Origin: Macrophomina tecta
Taxonomy: Eukaryota > Ascomycota > Dothideomycetes > Botryosphaeriales > Botryosphaeriaceae
NCBI GenBank assembly: GCA_024180945.1
Contig: JAKSGN010000034.1
Coordinates: forward strand, 1-64,000
Length of the DNA stretch: 64,000 bases
Reading direction: 5' to 3'
Every line of letters begins with the position of its first letter. Positions within the stretch are counted from its first letter, which is position 1. Under the pieces are notes generated by a model that was given only the letters and a program-made list of their open reading frames with translations, did no database searches and was not told the origin of the DNA. Both the position numbers and the translations under genes were made by a program. Below, in pieces: positions 1-12,115 of this stretch.

Positions 1-269
1 AACTTGACATCCTTGAAGAACACGAATATTTATGCCGTCACGCTGATGTAATCCCCGACCTTTGAGTCTCGGTCATTATTAACTGCCCTGTTTGGGTCAT
101 ATAAGCCCCTTCCCATATTTGCCCAGCGGTACGGCCTGCCACTAGTTCAGTCACTCAAGGCTTATGAACCGGCACGTACTTAGCGAGCACACTACAGCAC
201 ATGGTCGTTCGCCCCTACGAACGCGTAAATTCCACAATCTCGACTCTAGCACGATGGCCGGCAACCTGA

Positions 270-1166
270 ATGAATCAGCCGTATGTTGCGGGACCCTACC
301 ATTCCTGCTCACTGCTCACCGAGCTCTCCCAGGCACGCATTCCGCTCCCCACGAGCACGATGGCAGCGTACGGCCTCGACCATGTCGAACAGGGCTGCCG
401 CTTCCTAGGATCGGCCAGCTCTGCGCCTCCGGCAGAGCACCTCCTGCGTGCTCTGTCCTACTGCCAAAGCTATGCTTGCGAAGTCATGGCCTCGTGCTGG
501 CAGCAGAAACACCAGCTGAGCTTATGCTACCAGAGCCTCGCTACCCTTCAACAGCAGTTGGAGCAGGAGCGCACCGAGCACGCGTCCACGCGCCACCAGC
601 TTGAACACGAGCGAGACGAACACTCCAGGACCGACCATTTGCTCCAGGAAGAACGACTGGGGCATGGTGCGGCCAGGGCGGAACTGAACTGGCAGGCTGA
701 GAGGATATCCGTTTTGGAGACGCACTCTGCCAATGCGCACGCCGCGCTTCAGGAGTGCGGCAGTTTTGCCGACGACTTGGCCAAGCAGCTTGCAGCCTTG
801 AAGGGAGAATGGGGCGGTCTTGCAGTGGGAGCGGTTGATACGCCGGCGCCAAAAATGGCGGATCTGTTACTCGAGCTTACCTCTCTAAGAAGCATGATCC
901 TTCTGCTGCAGGAGAATGGGGCGGACGGACGCATCCGCTACCTTTTGGAGGAGAATGCATTGCTGCGTCGCCGGAATCAGGAGCTCCAGAGGCTCGTAAA
1001 CCCGCACTCCGACGGGACGCGCGAGATGGCTGCGCAGGTAGAATGCACGGACAGTCGCGTTAAGCTCGAGAGCGAGCCTGATGCTGAACGAGGAAGCAAC
1101 AGATCTGAGAGGGTAAAGCAGGAGGAAAATTTCGTACCCGTTTCCCCTGGTACGCTCTCAGACTAG
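270..1166 (+). CDS. coiled-coil hypothetical protein
   Basis: An uninterrupted 298-codon frame starts at an ATG. A later in-frame ATG about 30 codons in (MAAYGLDHVEQGC) is an equally possible start. Residues from about 85 to 165 are rich in Glu, Gln, His, Arg and Leu in a heptad-like pattern (for example LQQQLEQERTEHAS and RHQLEHERDEHS), which points to a coiled coil. A second helical stretch lies near residues 200-245, and the tail is acidic and polar. I recognise no catalytic motif, signal peptide or membrane segment. No intron is needed. The opposite strand also has short open frames, but only this one gives a natural composition over its whole length. The function is unknown; a structural or scaffold role is only a guess from the coiled coil. 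Confidence 0.5.
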   Translation: MNQPYVAGPYHSCSLLTELSQARIPLPTSTMAAYGLDHVEQGCRFLGSASSAPPAEHLLRALSYCQSYACEVMASCWQQKHQLSLCYQSLATLQQQLEQERTEHASTRHQLEHERDEHSRTDHLLQEERLGHGAARAELNWQAERISVLETHSANAHAALQECGSFADDLAKQLAALKGEWGGLAVGAVDTPAPKMADLLLELTSLRSMILLLQENGADGRIRYLLEENALLRRRNQELQRLVNPHSDGTREMAAQVECTDSRVKLESEPDAERGSNRSERVKQEENFVPVSPGTLSD

Positions 1167-1602
1167 TCTCATTACCTTTTTCTTCTTTTCTTCGCCGCAG
1201 CACACGACGAAGGAGACAATTGCACCTTGAACAACCCCTCCGCGCGGTAGTCGAGCCTAGGGTTACGTTGGATACCCTGTGTCTGTGTATACCTCAGTTA
1301 GTTAGCCGCACACGCAGAGGTTATAACGGGTCTGTCCTGTCTCGCCGTCTCTGCGCAGCAGGAAAGCAATCTAACAACTCATTCCACACCTCATATTCCA
1401 ACAGCTCCATTGGATCTGATTCGGTAATCACCAGGCACTACAAACAATATTAACACTTTGTTCTTGCAGAGTATATTGCCCGATGCATGTCTAAAGATGA
1501 TAAGGTCCTGAACGTTGAAACTGGATCATTGAGAACATATTTGAGGCCGGCGCCTTTTTAGCTCCTTCATTGAGCCCCACTCAATCTTATTTCTGTTCTA
1601 TA

Positions 1603-2115
1603 ATGCGACTGATCGGCTCGCAACCCGCCAGGACTCTAGAAAGAGGCAATAAGATGGTATTTCGAAAGAAAGACAGAATGCCTGCTGTGGCGAAGCCTCC
1701 AGCCCCTCAAAACGTGGACGCCAAGCTGGCCTCAAGAGGCGTAACGACGTTCGCCTTCGGCCTTACTGAAACATCCCTTCAGCCAGCAAAGAAAGACAGA
1801 AAGCCGACCGAAGATCAGATATACGACCTCGTGCGCCAGATCGGCACTCACCGCGTGGAGATCATATACTTCCGCGAAGCTCTCGAGGCGTATTCAAACC
1901 TTTGCAAAAAAGCCGAACACATGTTCAAAACACTCAAAAGCCAAGTTGACATGGCCACGGCAAATGGCAGTCGTCCATCTGATGTTGTAGCGTGGGAGGA
2001 GGAGAACTTTCAGAGGGCTAAGAAACGTGTGATTGAACACGTACTTCGTGTCGAGGAGGAACTTATACGATTCGTGGACGAAGGAGGGCTTCCGAGGTAT
2101 AACGGGTTCGGATGA
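1603..2115 (+). CDS. small helical hypothetical protein
   Basis: The frame stays open from 1570, but the first true ATG is at 1603, giving 170 residues; a second ATG at 1654 would give a 153-residue form. The first 70 residues are basic and probably disordered. The rest is strongly helical with alternating charge (VRQIGTHRVEIIYFREALEA, then EEENFQRAKKRVIEHVLRVEEEL). No enzyme motif or transmembrane segment is visible. The gene stands alone, with no partner on either side within 400 bp. The charged helical style resembles the protein at 30200-30829, but I see no clear sequence match. Function unknown. Confidence 0.5.
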   Translation: MRLIGSQPARTLERGNKMVFRKKDRMPAVAKPPAPQNVDAKLASRGVTTFAFGLTETSLQPAKKDRKPTEDQIYDLVRQIGTHRVEIIYFREALEAYSNLCKKAEHMFKTLKSQVDMATANGSRPSDVVAWEEENFQRAKKRVIEHVLRVEEELIRFVDEGGLPRYNGFG

Positions 2116-3963
2116 ATAGCCGCGGTAGCTCTACGTGCTTGCAGCTTGAAGCTTGTGTTTTGACCTAGGGATTTATAATAATAGGCCGAAGAATTGCTGA
2201 CGATCTGGGGGCGGCGGGGAGAGGGCTGCTGGAAGGAGTGGCTACATACGCGGAATAATTTCGGTCATGATGACCGGCCCGGGGTTGAGCTTTACAGCAA
2301 TGTTGAATATATTGGGTCTTGTCGTACCTGGAGATGGATGTGTTTCACGAGATGATAAGCTTCTCACACACATCACGCTATAAAAAGCCGATCAGGGAGC
2401 ACTCTCCTGTAAATATGGCCTCTCATGCCCAGCCTCTTCAGAGGGCCTGCTGTCCTTCAATCCATCATTGTACCCCCTCTCTAGTTGTAGTTTGATACTA
2501 CGGAAAATAATCTACTTCGTCTATACAAGTGTATATTCCATGATCTGTGCCGGCTGTAGGCTTGAGTTTGTGCACTTTGCTTTGCCCACACCAGGAACCT
2601 AGTCACGTGTTGCACAGGGTGTTCTGTTTCCACTCCTGAACCCTCTTGCCTTGGTAGGCGGTATCTAGACAGCAGCTCCGAATAATTTAAATGAATTCTT
2701 ATATCTATCCCTTATATAACTTATCGTTGTTGCCTCCTTATCTTTTCAGTGTCGCTAGAATCCAAACGGTATCGCCTCAAACGCATGCTGTTTAACGGGC
2801 TTCACCGTACTCAAGCAACTTAAGTAGATTAGGCGCGCCATAGGTGGCATCCCGTTCCACGATAATCTTATACCTCACAGGACAGTCGGTGGATTCACCA
2901 CCGTCGACCTACATGATTTGCACGAGAAGCAAGAGTCGATGGATGGTGTTACGTTCGTGGGGAACCCCGGAAAGTTGCCAAGAGAGCACACTCCTCCCGT
3001 ACGACCCTTACCTTTTCTCAGACCGTTTCTTTCTACAAGCCCTTACTTTCTATTGGACTGAAAAAAGCACGGCGCCGCACTGTTATTCAGTGCGAATTGA
3101 TTGAGTTATATCCCAACACTTTCTTACGGAAGGCTCACTTTACTGCATAGTTCTTACTATTACACGACCTCACCCTTTCTTTCTTTTTCTTTTTCTTTTT
3201 TTGTTGCAAGACCTCACATTTTGGCAGTAACCTTTACCCTCCTGGTTTCCTTGCTTAGCATCCAGCAGAAGCGCCATGCCGGATTATTATATGATACGAA
3301 TGTAGAAAAGTGTTGATGTGGCAGCGAGCCTCTTTACTGAGGTATACCACGAAAGGTAACACAGATGGAAGCGCGCTGGGTGGTGATGTGGACGCTGCTG
3401 CAGCTTCGACCACCAAGGCGAGACGCATGAAGTACAGGGGCACAACAAAGTTGACGATGGTATTTTCTGGGAAGCGTGAAGGCTTGTCAATAGCGCTAGA
3501 GCTTGCAGGAGCGGAGATGACGCATGGCAAGTGAAAGGTGGCCGTTTCACGGATGATCGAGCAGTTCCGGTCGACAGCGATTGAAGCGATCATCGTGGCG
3601 CAAACAAACTTTTAGCAACAACGCGTGTTCATGAATTCCAATGGATTCTATCCATATGGGAGGGAAAATGCAAAGATGCCCTCGATCGTAAAGCTCCGGG
3701 AACACGGGACCGGACTTAATCGGTTCATTGCCCCCAGAGTTGAAACCACCGCCGATTGGAAGCGCACACCACGCAGATCTTCGCTTTTAAGTTCTGCACT
3801 TTGCGCCGCCCTAGCACAGCCGCTCCAACCAGTCTCCTGAGAAAATTGTCCGCCTCATAGTCGCCAAGGATCATCAGCATGTAGGTTCGAGCGTGCCTTC
3901 ACGCAGCACAAGACCAGATGGCACCTAGGTTCCAACCTCGGAATCCAAAGACACAGCAACACG
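2116..3963. other. intergenic stretch without a supported gene
   Basis: I see no convincing gene here. The sequence is mixed and moderately AT-rich, with a pyrimidine tract near 3178-3200. A 112-codon open frame on the minus strand (3255-3593, true ATG at 3593) has an acceptable composition, but the plus strand is equally open across the same bases. I therefore do not call it. Confidence 0.4.
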
Positions 3964-4642
3964 TCAACGTAAATCGATGCTCGAACCACTCCTCCTCCCT
4001 CCCCAGTCGGTGTACCCGATTGCCATGACTCTCTGTACTGCATACATCACGAGGAGGTCGGCCTTGTAGTAGGGGTACAGTATTGGTGAGAGCAGCGAGC
4101 CGTGCGGCATGCTGACGATGTCACACTTGTGCGCATGTCGGTTCTGCAATAGGGGTGCCATTACCCTGGCCCTGGATCTCATGACGTTGTTCTGCAAGCT
4201 GAAGAGCCGTCTGTCTTTAGTCATCGAGCATCGTGCTTTCCTTGCTAGTGACCGTATGTTTGGCTGCTGAGCGTTCGTCGCTTGTCTGCCCGACATGGCC
4301 AGCGCATGCTTACGGAGCTGCTGGTTTGCTCTGGTCAATCTGTCGATCTATTCTTGCCGCTCTCCCCTCAGTATGGTGTCTTCGGGTTCAGTGTGTGACC
4401 CGCGCTTCCTGGTTGGGCAATCTGCCGGGTCGTTGACGGTTGTGTCGTCGTCTGTCAGTGGGTGAAGCTGTCTGCTTTGATGCTTGCGTCAGTTGCTGCT
4501 CGTCTCTGGCTGATGTTTTCCGGGTGAAGGAACGGGAAACGCTGCTGAAATTTACACGTTCGATCGTAGAGCTCGCACGAGAGCATCTCCGCTTGTCACA
4601 CCATGCCTTCGGTGAGTATTGCGTTAGCATGGCATCCTCCAT
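3964..4642 (-). mobile_element. decayed LINE reverse-transcriptase fragment
   Basis: The minus frame near 4110-3990 reads MPHGSLLSPILYPYYKADL, followed about 15 residues later by GYTDW. This matches the order of the non-LTR reverse transcriptase motifs PQGSPLSPILF..YxADL and the catalytic YxDD, with the first catalytic Asp kept and the second replaced by Trp. An upstream minus frame (4642-4388) is basic and Ser-rich, like the linker between endonuclease and polymerase domains in fungal LINEs. The frames do not connect, so the copy is dead. Tad- or I-clade membership is likely for an ascomycete but cannot be shown from so short a piece. Confidence 0.5.
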
Positions 4643-5019
4643 CCTAATGAACCCACTACCAGCGACGAGACTTTGTTGGTGGACGCCGTAGTTAGCCAGC
4701 CTACGTATTCAACCTCGGCATTGGAGAGTATTCGCTTGCTCGTTGGTGACCACCATGGCGAACAACCCGGTATTGGGCGACCGCAGATGGCCTGTAGAGC
4801 GGCTTGGTACGCCTTGCAGAGCAATTACGGATGGCTGTATGGTTCAATTCCAAGAAATTTCTCTTGCTGTAAGATGGTTGTTTTTCGCGGCGCAGGACTG
4901 GGAATTCTGCGTACTGCTTTCTTTTCTGCACCATCACCCTACACCTATTCCGTAGTGTAGGTGCTCCCGCTGTAACAAATGAAGTTGATCTGTAGAGAGT
5001 GTCAAAGAGTTGAACTATT

Positions 5020-5453
5020 CTATTCACTAAAGGATGGCAGTTCTCTCTTTAGCTCCAGGATATCCATAAGTGCTATCTCGCAGCGATCATGGATCTCTAC
5101 GAAGTCATTTAGCACCTCACAATCCTGAGACTTCTCCATCTCCTTTCGCAGGCTCCGTAACCTTTTAGAATATTCCTTAAATAGCCATTCTATGCCCGGT
5201 AATAACACTCTTGGGTCTCGCTCCTCTTCCAATGCCTTGATAGATGTCTCCACGCTTGTAAGAAATTGCTTGACTTCAGAGGCCCCTTGTCTGGCTGGAC
5301 AGAGACGTTCAGACTGCCTTGTTTGGTGGCCTTCCTGGTCGGAGTGAATTCCTTCGGATGTAGAGACTTGGAGCTCGACGTTTGTATTTCTAGATACTGG
5401 GGATCTGATGAGGTGTTGTATGCAAAATCAGAGAGAGCTTATTACTTACGCAT
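5020..5453 (-). CDS. small two-exon helical protein
   Basis: The model is complement(join(5020..5396,5450..5453)), 126 residues. The intron (5397-5449, 53 nt) has a GTAAGT donor and a CAG acceptor. It joins an ATG plus one base to a frame that stays open to the stop, and the phase fits. The protein is highly charged and helical in its C-terminal two thirds (KEYSKRLRSLRKEMEKSQ, then DILELKRELPSFSE). The 4-nt first coding exon is unusual, so the start is the weakest part of the model. The downstream exon alone is better supported. No domain is recognised. Confidence 0.45.
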
Positions 5454-6416
5454 CTTTCTACCTTTGTGCTATACGTTTAGTGTGACAGTTTAAGTACAGA
5501 TAAGATATCTTTTGCCAGTACCGTCCTCTCACATCACTTTTCACAAATAGGTGAAGGCAAAGTCGAAAGTCTGTCCATTCAAGGGACTTATAAATGACTA
5601 GTAATCGCACGACTCTTAAGCGTCCTGGCTGTTCTGCTGTTGTGCACTGACCGGGCTTGTGCGTCGAAGGGAATGACGGCGGCGGAGAAGCGGGGTATAC
5701 TAGGCAGTAAGTTGCTCCGAGACTCTGCAACATCTGTCTCCAAGGCTCATATGGTCCCGATACCTGTTATTGGAAATTTTGAAAATGTTGGGCTTCTGAT
5801 GAATAGAGAGTGGATTGGTGATGCCACTGAAGAGCGTAACGAGTGGTAAACGAATATCCCCTTTATACTACAGTGTTGGGCTAGGTAACCACGGATAGTC
5901 CTGTAACGCTTAACGTTTTGATATCAAATGAGTGAGTAGATGCACATTGATCTGCTCTGAGGGTAAATTCATTAGAAGGGATCACTGAGGTAGGCCAATC
6001 GAGATCGCCTTCTAGTCCTTGAGATACCGGACATATCGTTCGGCCTGAGCACGAGTACGTCAATTAGAAAGACTAGACGATGGAGCAAAAAACTTCGTTG
6101 GAAATTAGTACTGTTCAAGTATTTTGCGCTGCTAACAAAGACAACTCGGTGCAAGACCTAGTAGCCCCTCGCTACTACGTAAAGTCCACGCCTGAGACCT
6201 TATGTGGCGTGCTATGTGTCGGAGAGCGAGACACACATGGTTTGCTATTGTTGAGCTTGTTTCTCTTCCATATAATCTATACACATCGTATGTCGCATAA
6301 ACTCTTCTTACGCTCAAACCTCATAGTCCACTAAGAAGAATAAATTGTCAAAACACCTTATATCTACGTCATTCCAGCCACTTTATGTGAGGAAAAATGT
6401 TTAGTAAATTCGCACA

Positions 6417-7376
6417 CTAATCCTTGCGCTTCCCTTCAACCTTCCTTCGGTTACTCAGCGCCTTTCGTTTCTCCGCGAGCGGTAGTGAGACTCGTGTCGC
6501 CTTTGATATCGCTGGTCGAAGTGAGGCTAGTTTCTTCGGCAGGTGTGACCTGATTTCGAAGCTACCTGGAAAACAGCGATAACGACAGGTTACGTTGTTG
6601 TATTACCAAACTCATGGGAGAGACTACCACTTACGTTTCCGGGGAAATTTCGTAGTACTTCTTAGAGAGTATCTAGGTTGTCCGTCTACAGAATGCTCAG
6701 ACGCGGTACGCCGCCCGTTCCGTTTGTGGATGATCTTTGTGGATCGTACTGCTACGACGTGACTGTTTTTATCTTCTGTGTATACGTGCAGGCCGCTTCC
6801 TCTGGACGATGAGGTGGAGCTCGCGTTATTGCTGCTGCCATACACCTCTGTGGAGCTACCGTCAGATTCTCGTTCATCTTGATCCATCCATTCGGGCAGG
6901 AAAGATAAGTTTCCCAAGTCGAGGAGAATTATAGTGTTCTCAGCTCTGCCGATCGTCAAACATCTGAGCGCAAAGGCAATAGAGATGCTTACTTACTTAG
7001 GACAAAGTTTTGCAAGTGGCTTCCCGTCGGGCAGATGAGGTGCCCAGAGGTCTCGCGTTAAATCCTGTGAACCCCGTGCTTTGTACCGGTTAGAGATGTC
7101 GGCAACGGTATCATCTCCATGGGCCGTAAACCAGAAGAACTGATTACGCTCCTTGGCCAATGTTGACAAATTGTCCAAGTTCAATGACTTCGTGTCACGC
7201 GGAACTGCTACCCATCTGTGCTTAGGATTAGGGAGTATTTGCGGTTGGATTCTCTCGACTCTCTTGCAAATTTTAGAATATATCTCATCAACCCCACGGA
7301 GTGGCCCATCGAGCTGTGGGAAAATGGTGGCACGTGGAGGATGATGTTGGCCTTGTGGAAAGTTTCTAGGCACCAT
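6417..7376 (-). CDS. three-exon hypothetical protein, basic Ser-rich C-terminus
   Basis: The model is complement(join(6417..6565,6635..6945,6997..7376)), 279 residues with all phases consistent. Intron 1 is 51 nt (GTAAGT donor, CAG acceptor) and intron 2 is 69 nt (GTAAGT donor, CAG acceptor). The first exon reads naturally (TLAKERNQFFWFTAHGDD). The middle exon carries a Ser/Asn-rich linker, and the last 90 residues are strongly basic (RKRSF, KALSNRRKVEGKRKD), which would suit nuclear targeting or nucleic-acid contact. I recognise no known domain. An open frame upstream (7409-7648, minus) could be an untranslated leader or a separate short exon, but no splice joins it in phase. Confidence 0.65.
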
Positions 7377-7892
7377 GGTCAGAGGATGGTAGAGATGCTG
7401 GTACCGGATTAAAGGTTAGAACGGCGGAAACGACGATGTACGGGAGGGCCTTCAGAATCTACCATCTTCGCAGATAAAGGCTGGTGGGACAACAGGGGAA
7501 GCACCATGTGTCTTTCCATACGCATGGCTGAGTACGACATTCGGTATTTCGGCAATGCTGCGCCGCAGCTGAGGCAAGGTCCCAATGCCCGGGCCATGAA
7601 GCGGCATCTAAAATGAAATTGGGACGGAGTCATGACCACGTGGTGCATCAGGCAAAGCTTGGACCATAGATGTTTGCGGGCGGTCGTTGCAACTCGGACA
7701 CGCGCTTGTTGAGAGTTGAGCAGTACTTGCCTATCGTGCGCGCAACGCGGCAGTCAGCTCTGCGCCCTTCAAGAAGCCTTTCTGTATTCCCATCCAGCCT
7801 GTAGTGAGTTCTGAACTCTCGAGCCACTGATTCACCTGGATCAGAGCACCTTCGGACTATTACGGACGCATCTCCACAGAGAGGGTGAGAGA

Positions 7893-8180
7893 GGAAGATG
7901 ATGACGACGATTCATACACCCCTTCGGCCTTCGTGGGCTATAGGGAAAGATGCACTATAGAATATTTCTCAAGCACACGAAAATTTCCTTCCTCCTAAAA
8001 ACCCAAACAGTAGTACGGCTCATATAGTCATCTAGCGAGAATAAAGGGCAAAAGGAAAGCCCCTAAAGTCAATAGAACACAAAAGTAATCCTTACCCTAT
8101 TTCCTTGACCATCTTGCCTCCTAATTTTATCAAGAGTGCTATCCCGAGTGTTGCCCGTCACTCTGATGGCTGAGCAGCAA
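7893..8180 (+). mobile_element. LINE 3' end fragment
   Basis: The frame starting with a GATGATGACGACGAT run encodes an Asp tract followed by SYTPSAFVGYR. A nearly identical tail (Asp tract, LYTPSASAGHRDKER, stop) occurs at 52300, and a related one (DDDD, SYISSASADHKDKKR) ends the LINE remnant at 25211-25537 on the other strand. The following 200 bp also resemble the 52.4-52.6 kb sequence, including a shared GAGTGCT...GGCTG ending. This is therefore a 5'-truncated LINE copy that keeps only the last codons and the 3' untranslated region. Confidence 0.5.
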
Positions 8181-11050
8181 GCACCGAGAGACCATTAGCT
8201 ACAGGGCCTGATTGTTCTCATATCAGCAGCTTTCTCCCTTTCCACCAATTCATTTCTACGGCCGGCCAGTCAGTTCCTTCAATGGCTTGGTGTATCCTGG
8301 TTGGCGGCGCCGGGGGCATATTCTGAAGATAGCTTGCATAACTCGCGTTGATCTGCTACTGCGAGGTCCGGTTCGCCTTCACGAACGCGGTCATCTACTT
8401 CTCCGTTTTTCCATGCGCTCTCCTATCTTGACCTGCGATTCTTCAAAGATCTCCAGAAGCACTAGACATCCACTTGATCTCATCTTCGTTGCAGCTCCTG
8501 CTCGATAAGGGGGTCATTGCTACACAGCCATTCCCGCCTGCAGAGGAACCCTCCAAAAGCAGCCTCCTCGCCCCTTACCCCACTCTCTACACTTGGTGGC
8601 TAGGGCACGTCTTGCTCACCTCCGATGGGCTCATTCCATTGCCCCGAGCGAAGACCAGGCAACAGAATCGAGATGAAAGGCTGATCCATCATCCCTGGGA
8701 AAGATCCCTGAGAAGGTGAAGGAAGTGGAAAGAAAAGATTGTGAGCCAGGAGGCTGCGTGCGCATCAGGGAGGCGGGAGAGCTAATGGAGTAGCCGGGGC
8801 ACTCTATGGTTGCATGCTCCACAGCGGCGCAGCGGATATCGGATTTACAGATCACCGCGCACGTGCTGTACCGTTATTTCCCTCAGGCGAGGTGAAAATA
8901 AGCAGCTGACGCTCCACGTACTGCTTGCTGGCCCGTGCATGGCCCGTTTCTCCTTTCGCGGGCCCCGCAGCCAGGCAAATCGGGCTGATTCATAGAATGC
9001 TTCGTCATCGCTCCTTGGCCTGAGGCACAGCAAGTAACTATCGTGTTCCTTTTTCCATCAGTACCGCCGTTATTTGCTTCGCTTGAAGTGACCGGCCTGG
9101 CGGGACTGGATTGAGCGTCCGCGTCCTCGCCGGAAGCGACGCAAACCCTGCGGCGCGGGCAGACACACGCAGCGATCTACTGGCCCTCAACTGACATAGA
9201 GGAAGATTGCATGCAGATGCACGGAGTACATTGTCCCATGAGGCATGCGGGGAAAAAGAAGAGAACACCAAGCGAAAACACCGAGAGTCGTGCCAGCTTT
9301 GCATCCTGTCCGCTCTCTTCGCCCCTACAGCCCAGCCAGCCTACAGCGAAGGATCTTGAGCTCTGTCTTGCACAGGCGTCCTCACGTGTCAGCTACCGGA
9401 GTTCAAGAGAGGCTATATATACAGGAGAGTGTCCCCTGGCCAGTCGTACATGACGTGATGCGTGTGTGAAGTTCAATATCCCATAGAACACAGCCATCTC
9501 CAAGTCGATAGGTTTATACACTATATTGGCGGGCGAGGTCTTCTCAATCTACGTCGAGATGATAAAAGCGGTGACACACAAATATGAGGCTGGAAGTGAG
9601 CAGCCGAGCCTCATAATGTAGCAGGGCCAACACACGTGAAATCCACATGAACGCTGCACGAGGAGCGGGAGGTGAGAAGCGGCACAACTTTCGCGGGGGA
9701 TCGCTGAACCCCGGAAAATGGCCAAGAGAGAACTGATCACGGAGCCACACCAAAAGCGCAACTGTCACTTTTCTAAACCGACCACCCTCATTTCCTCGCT
9801 CCAGAAGCGCTCTACGCAACGGCTACCGGTTGCCTCGCTGATTGGAGAACGGGCAAAATTTAGGAAAAGCGGGTGGAGACAGGACTGGAGGGCAGCGCAA
9901 CAACGGTTGTATGGAACAGACGATGCGATATTGACTGCGGATTCTAGTGACGGCGTGGCCAGGAATTACAGGTTTCGATTTGCGCCGCGAGGCATTACGC
10001 CGCCCCTTCGCCCGTCAAAGGTAGTGTATATCATTGAATTTTTCGAGCGTTTCGCTACTGCAGCCCGAGTCAAAGATTGCTACGATGCACACAACCCTTA
10101 TAGAGCCGTTGGATTGAGTTTGGCCCTTTAGGCTGATCACTGTAGTACCTTTCGGCCGCCAACTGGCAAAAGCCTGGCGCAATGCTGTGTGGTGCCAAAT
10201 GTAACTCGACATTCCTGGCCAGTCATAACAGTATATGGTCAGCTTGTGCCAAGTAATTTCGTCGAAGCTTGCGTACGAGACTTTATCAAGACGCCCAAAG
10301 AGAACTGTATACTCTATTTCCGCCAATCCAGGTACGGAGAGAATATGCTGCTGGCAACCAAAAGCCTGAGAGCCAACAGTTCGCTTTTCCATGGAGCCGT
10401 GCCTGCTTGTCCGTGGATGTACGTGCTTTATTTCATGGTGCAAACCATATTTCGAAACATGTTTACCACAAAGACCTCCCGTGACTGCCGTCTTTCAATA
10501 ACCCTCCTCCAACTCCAACCCTGCTGCAAAGAAGATGTACCAAGAACAAAAGACATACGCTACAACCAAGTGCTAGAGGATGGGAGGCAGATGAGGGCAG
10601 GGCGGGCTGAGTGGGTGGAACAGCAGAGAGGCCCGGATCGTGCCAGCCGCGGCACCCAAACCCCACCGCAATGCCCGACTGACAAGCTACGGACTTCCCA
10701 AAGCTTGGGTCTGTGCGAGCGCTCTCGACGCCGCTATGGACACACTGAAGGCACGATCGGTGATTCCTGATGCCTGACTCAACTAGCGAGTGGTCAACTC
10801 TATTGCGTGGGGTTCACTCCGTCGCTCGCTAGCAGCGTTTGCGGCGTAGAAGCAGCACTAATGGAGCGGTGCTACGGGATATGCTGCCTCGGGCTAAGTT
10901 CAGGACTTGGACTTGAGTACGTGGAGCAACTTCAACGGAATAGTTGAGGGGGGGAGCCAGGGCCTATAGCACTCGAGAGGTGCATACATCCCCAGACGCA
11001 CAAACTCTAAGACCCCCCGTACGTGCACTCGTGTAGCTGCTGTCTATCTC
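8181..11050. other. long stretch without a supported gene
   Basis: Many short frames exist on both strands, but none has a convincing composition or splice structure. A 137-codon frame at 9718-10131 (+) and a 142-codon frame at 10015-10443 (-) overlap each other and are not called. Around 10130-10235 there is a weak, decayed relative of the short repeat found at 14922 and 51795 (shared pieces such as GGCTGATCA and GGCGCAATGC). Confidence 0.35.
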
Positions 11051-12115
11051 ATGGCTGTCGCTCTGGCCGCTCCTGGGCCTGCAACTGCGCTCATCATGTG
11101 GGCTGAGGTGACGGTCACCCTAATTTGCGTCCTGCTGCGGTTCTACACCCGGACGAGGATCCTCCGCTTTCAAGGCTGGGATGATGGCTTAATGTATATC
11201 TCCATGGTAGGCTCTCCGGGGAACAGCTCGATTCGTGCGCTGCTGACAGTTCATCTACTAGCTACTATTCATGCTCTACGCAGTTTTCCAGACAATCGCG
11301 GTTGCTCACGGACTTGGGCGCTGCGACAGGGCACTGTCTGCACCAAAGTTTGCGTCTGCAAAGAAGTATGAGTTTATCGGCCATGCCTGCAACATCTGCG
11401 CGGTGGCGACGGCCAAAAGCTCTGTTGCTTGCGTCCTCCTAAGGCTCTCCAGCTCGCGCGGTCAGAGGTGCGCTCTTTGGTTCTGCATCTCCAGCACCTG
11501 CATTATTTGCCTCTTGTGCATCATCCTCATGTTTGCGCAATGTTCCCCTTTGGAAACGGTCTTTCAGCCTGCTGCTGGCCAAAACTGCTTCATCGATTTT
11601 ACTGTGGCAGCGGTTTTCACAGGAGGTACCGTGAAAAGCTTTCGATCAAGCCTCGTGGATTTACTGACAATGTCTCTAGCTTACACTGCATTGATGGATA
11701 TCATTCTTGCCGTTGCCCCGTGGGTAATGTTCAGCCAAGCCCTCCTCCATCGAAAGGAGAGGCTCATTGCACTGACTGGGCTGTCTCTGGGCATCCTGTA
11801 AGCCGACACACCTCTCGTTCAACGCGCGTCTGACCACTTGCTAGGGCGGGTATATGCGGTATAGCTCGAGCTGTGGAACTTCGAAGAGTCTCAGCGACCA
11901 CAGATTATCTTTGTAAGTACTGTTTCTCTCTCCATTGACAGACCCGTGATGTACTCCCAGCCGACATTGCTGCAGCCGATACAGTCCCAATCGTCCTTCT
12001 GAGTTCTACCGAGCAGTGCGTTTGCATGTGCTGTGCAATACTACCCACTCTGCGGCCATTCATGCGTGGCGAAGGGCGCAGCACCCAGCACAATGTCGAC
12101 CATGGCACTCCATAG
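11051..12115 (+). CDS. fungal rhodopsin-domain integral membrane protein
   Basis: The model is join(11051..11206,11262..11625,11680..11797,11845..11912,11976..12115), 281 residues; all four introns (47-63 nt) keep phase. Seven hydrophobic segments can be placed at residues of roughly 12-35, 48-70, 92-112, 118-142, 175-195, 205-225 and 240-262. Family landmarks are present: the Asp-Asp pair after helix 1 (GWDDGLMYI), the AHGLG turn, YTALMDIILAVAPW in the helix 5 region, and the ending AILPTLRPFM. These mark the large Pezizomycotina family annotated as rhodopsin domain or SAT20/Pth11-like. They are plasma-membrane proteins of mostly unknown ligand and are not retinal pumps (no Schiff-base Lys helix is seen). 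The cytoplasmic tail is only about 18 residues, shorter than usual, so the last exon may be truncated or mis-ended. Confidence 0.8.

Noticed and set aside
3255..3593. 112-codon minus frame with true ATG
   Set aside because: The plus strand is equally open over the same bases and there is no motif or splice support.
6946..6996. A 33-nt intron (6964-6996) first suggested by the frames
   Set aside because: It is too short for an ascomycete intron. A downstream CAG gives a 51-nt intron in the same phase, which is used in the model.
10015..10770. Overlapping frames of 142 (-) and 193 (+) codons
   Set aside because: They overlap each other and a decayed repeat, with no recognisable domain on either strand.
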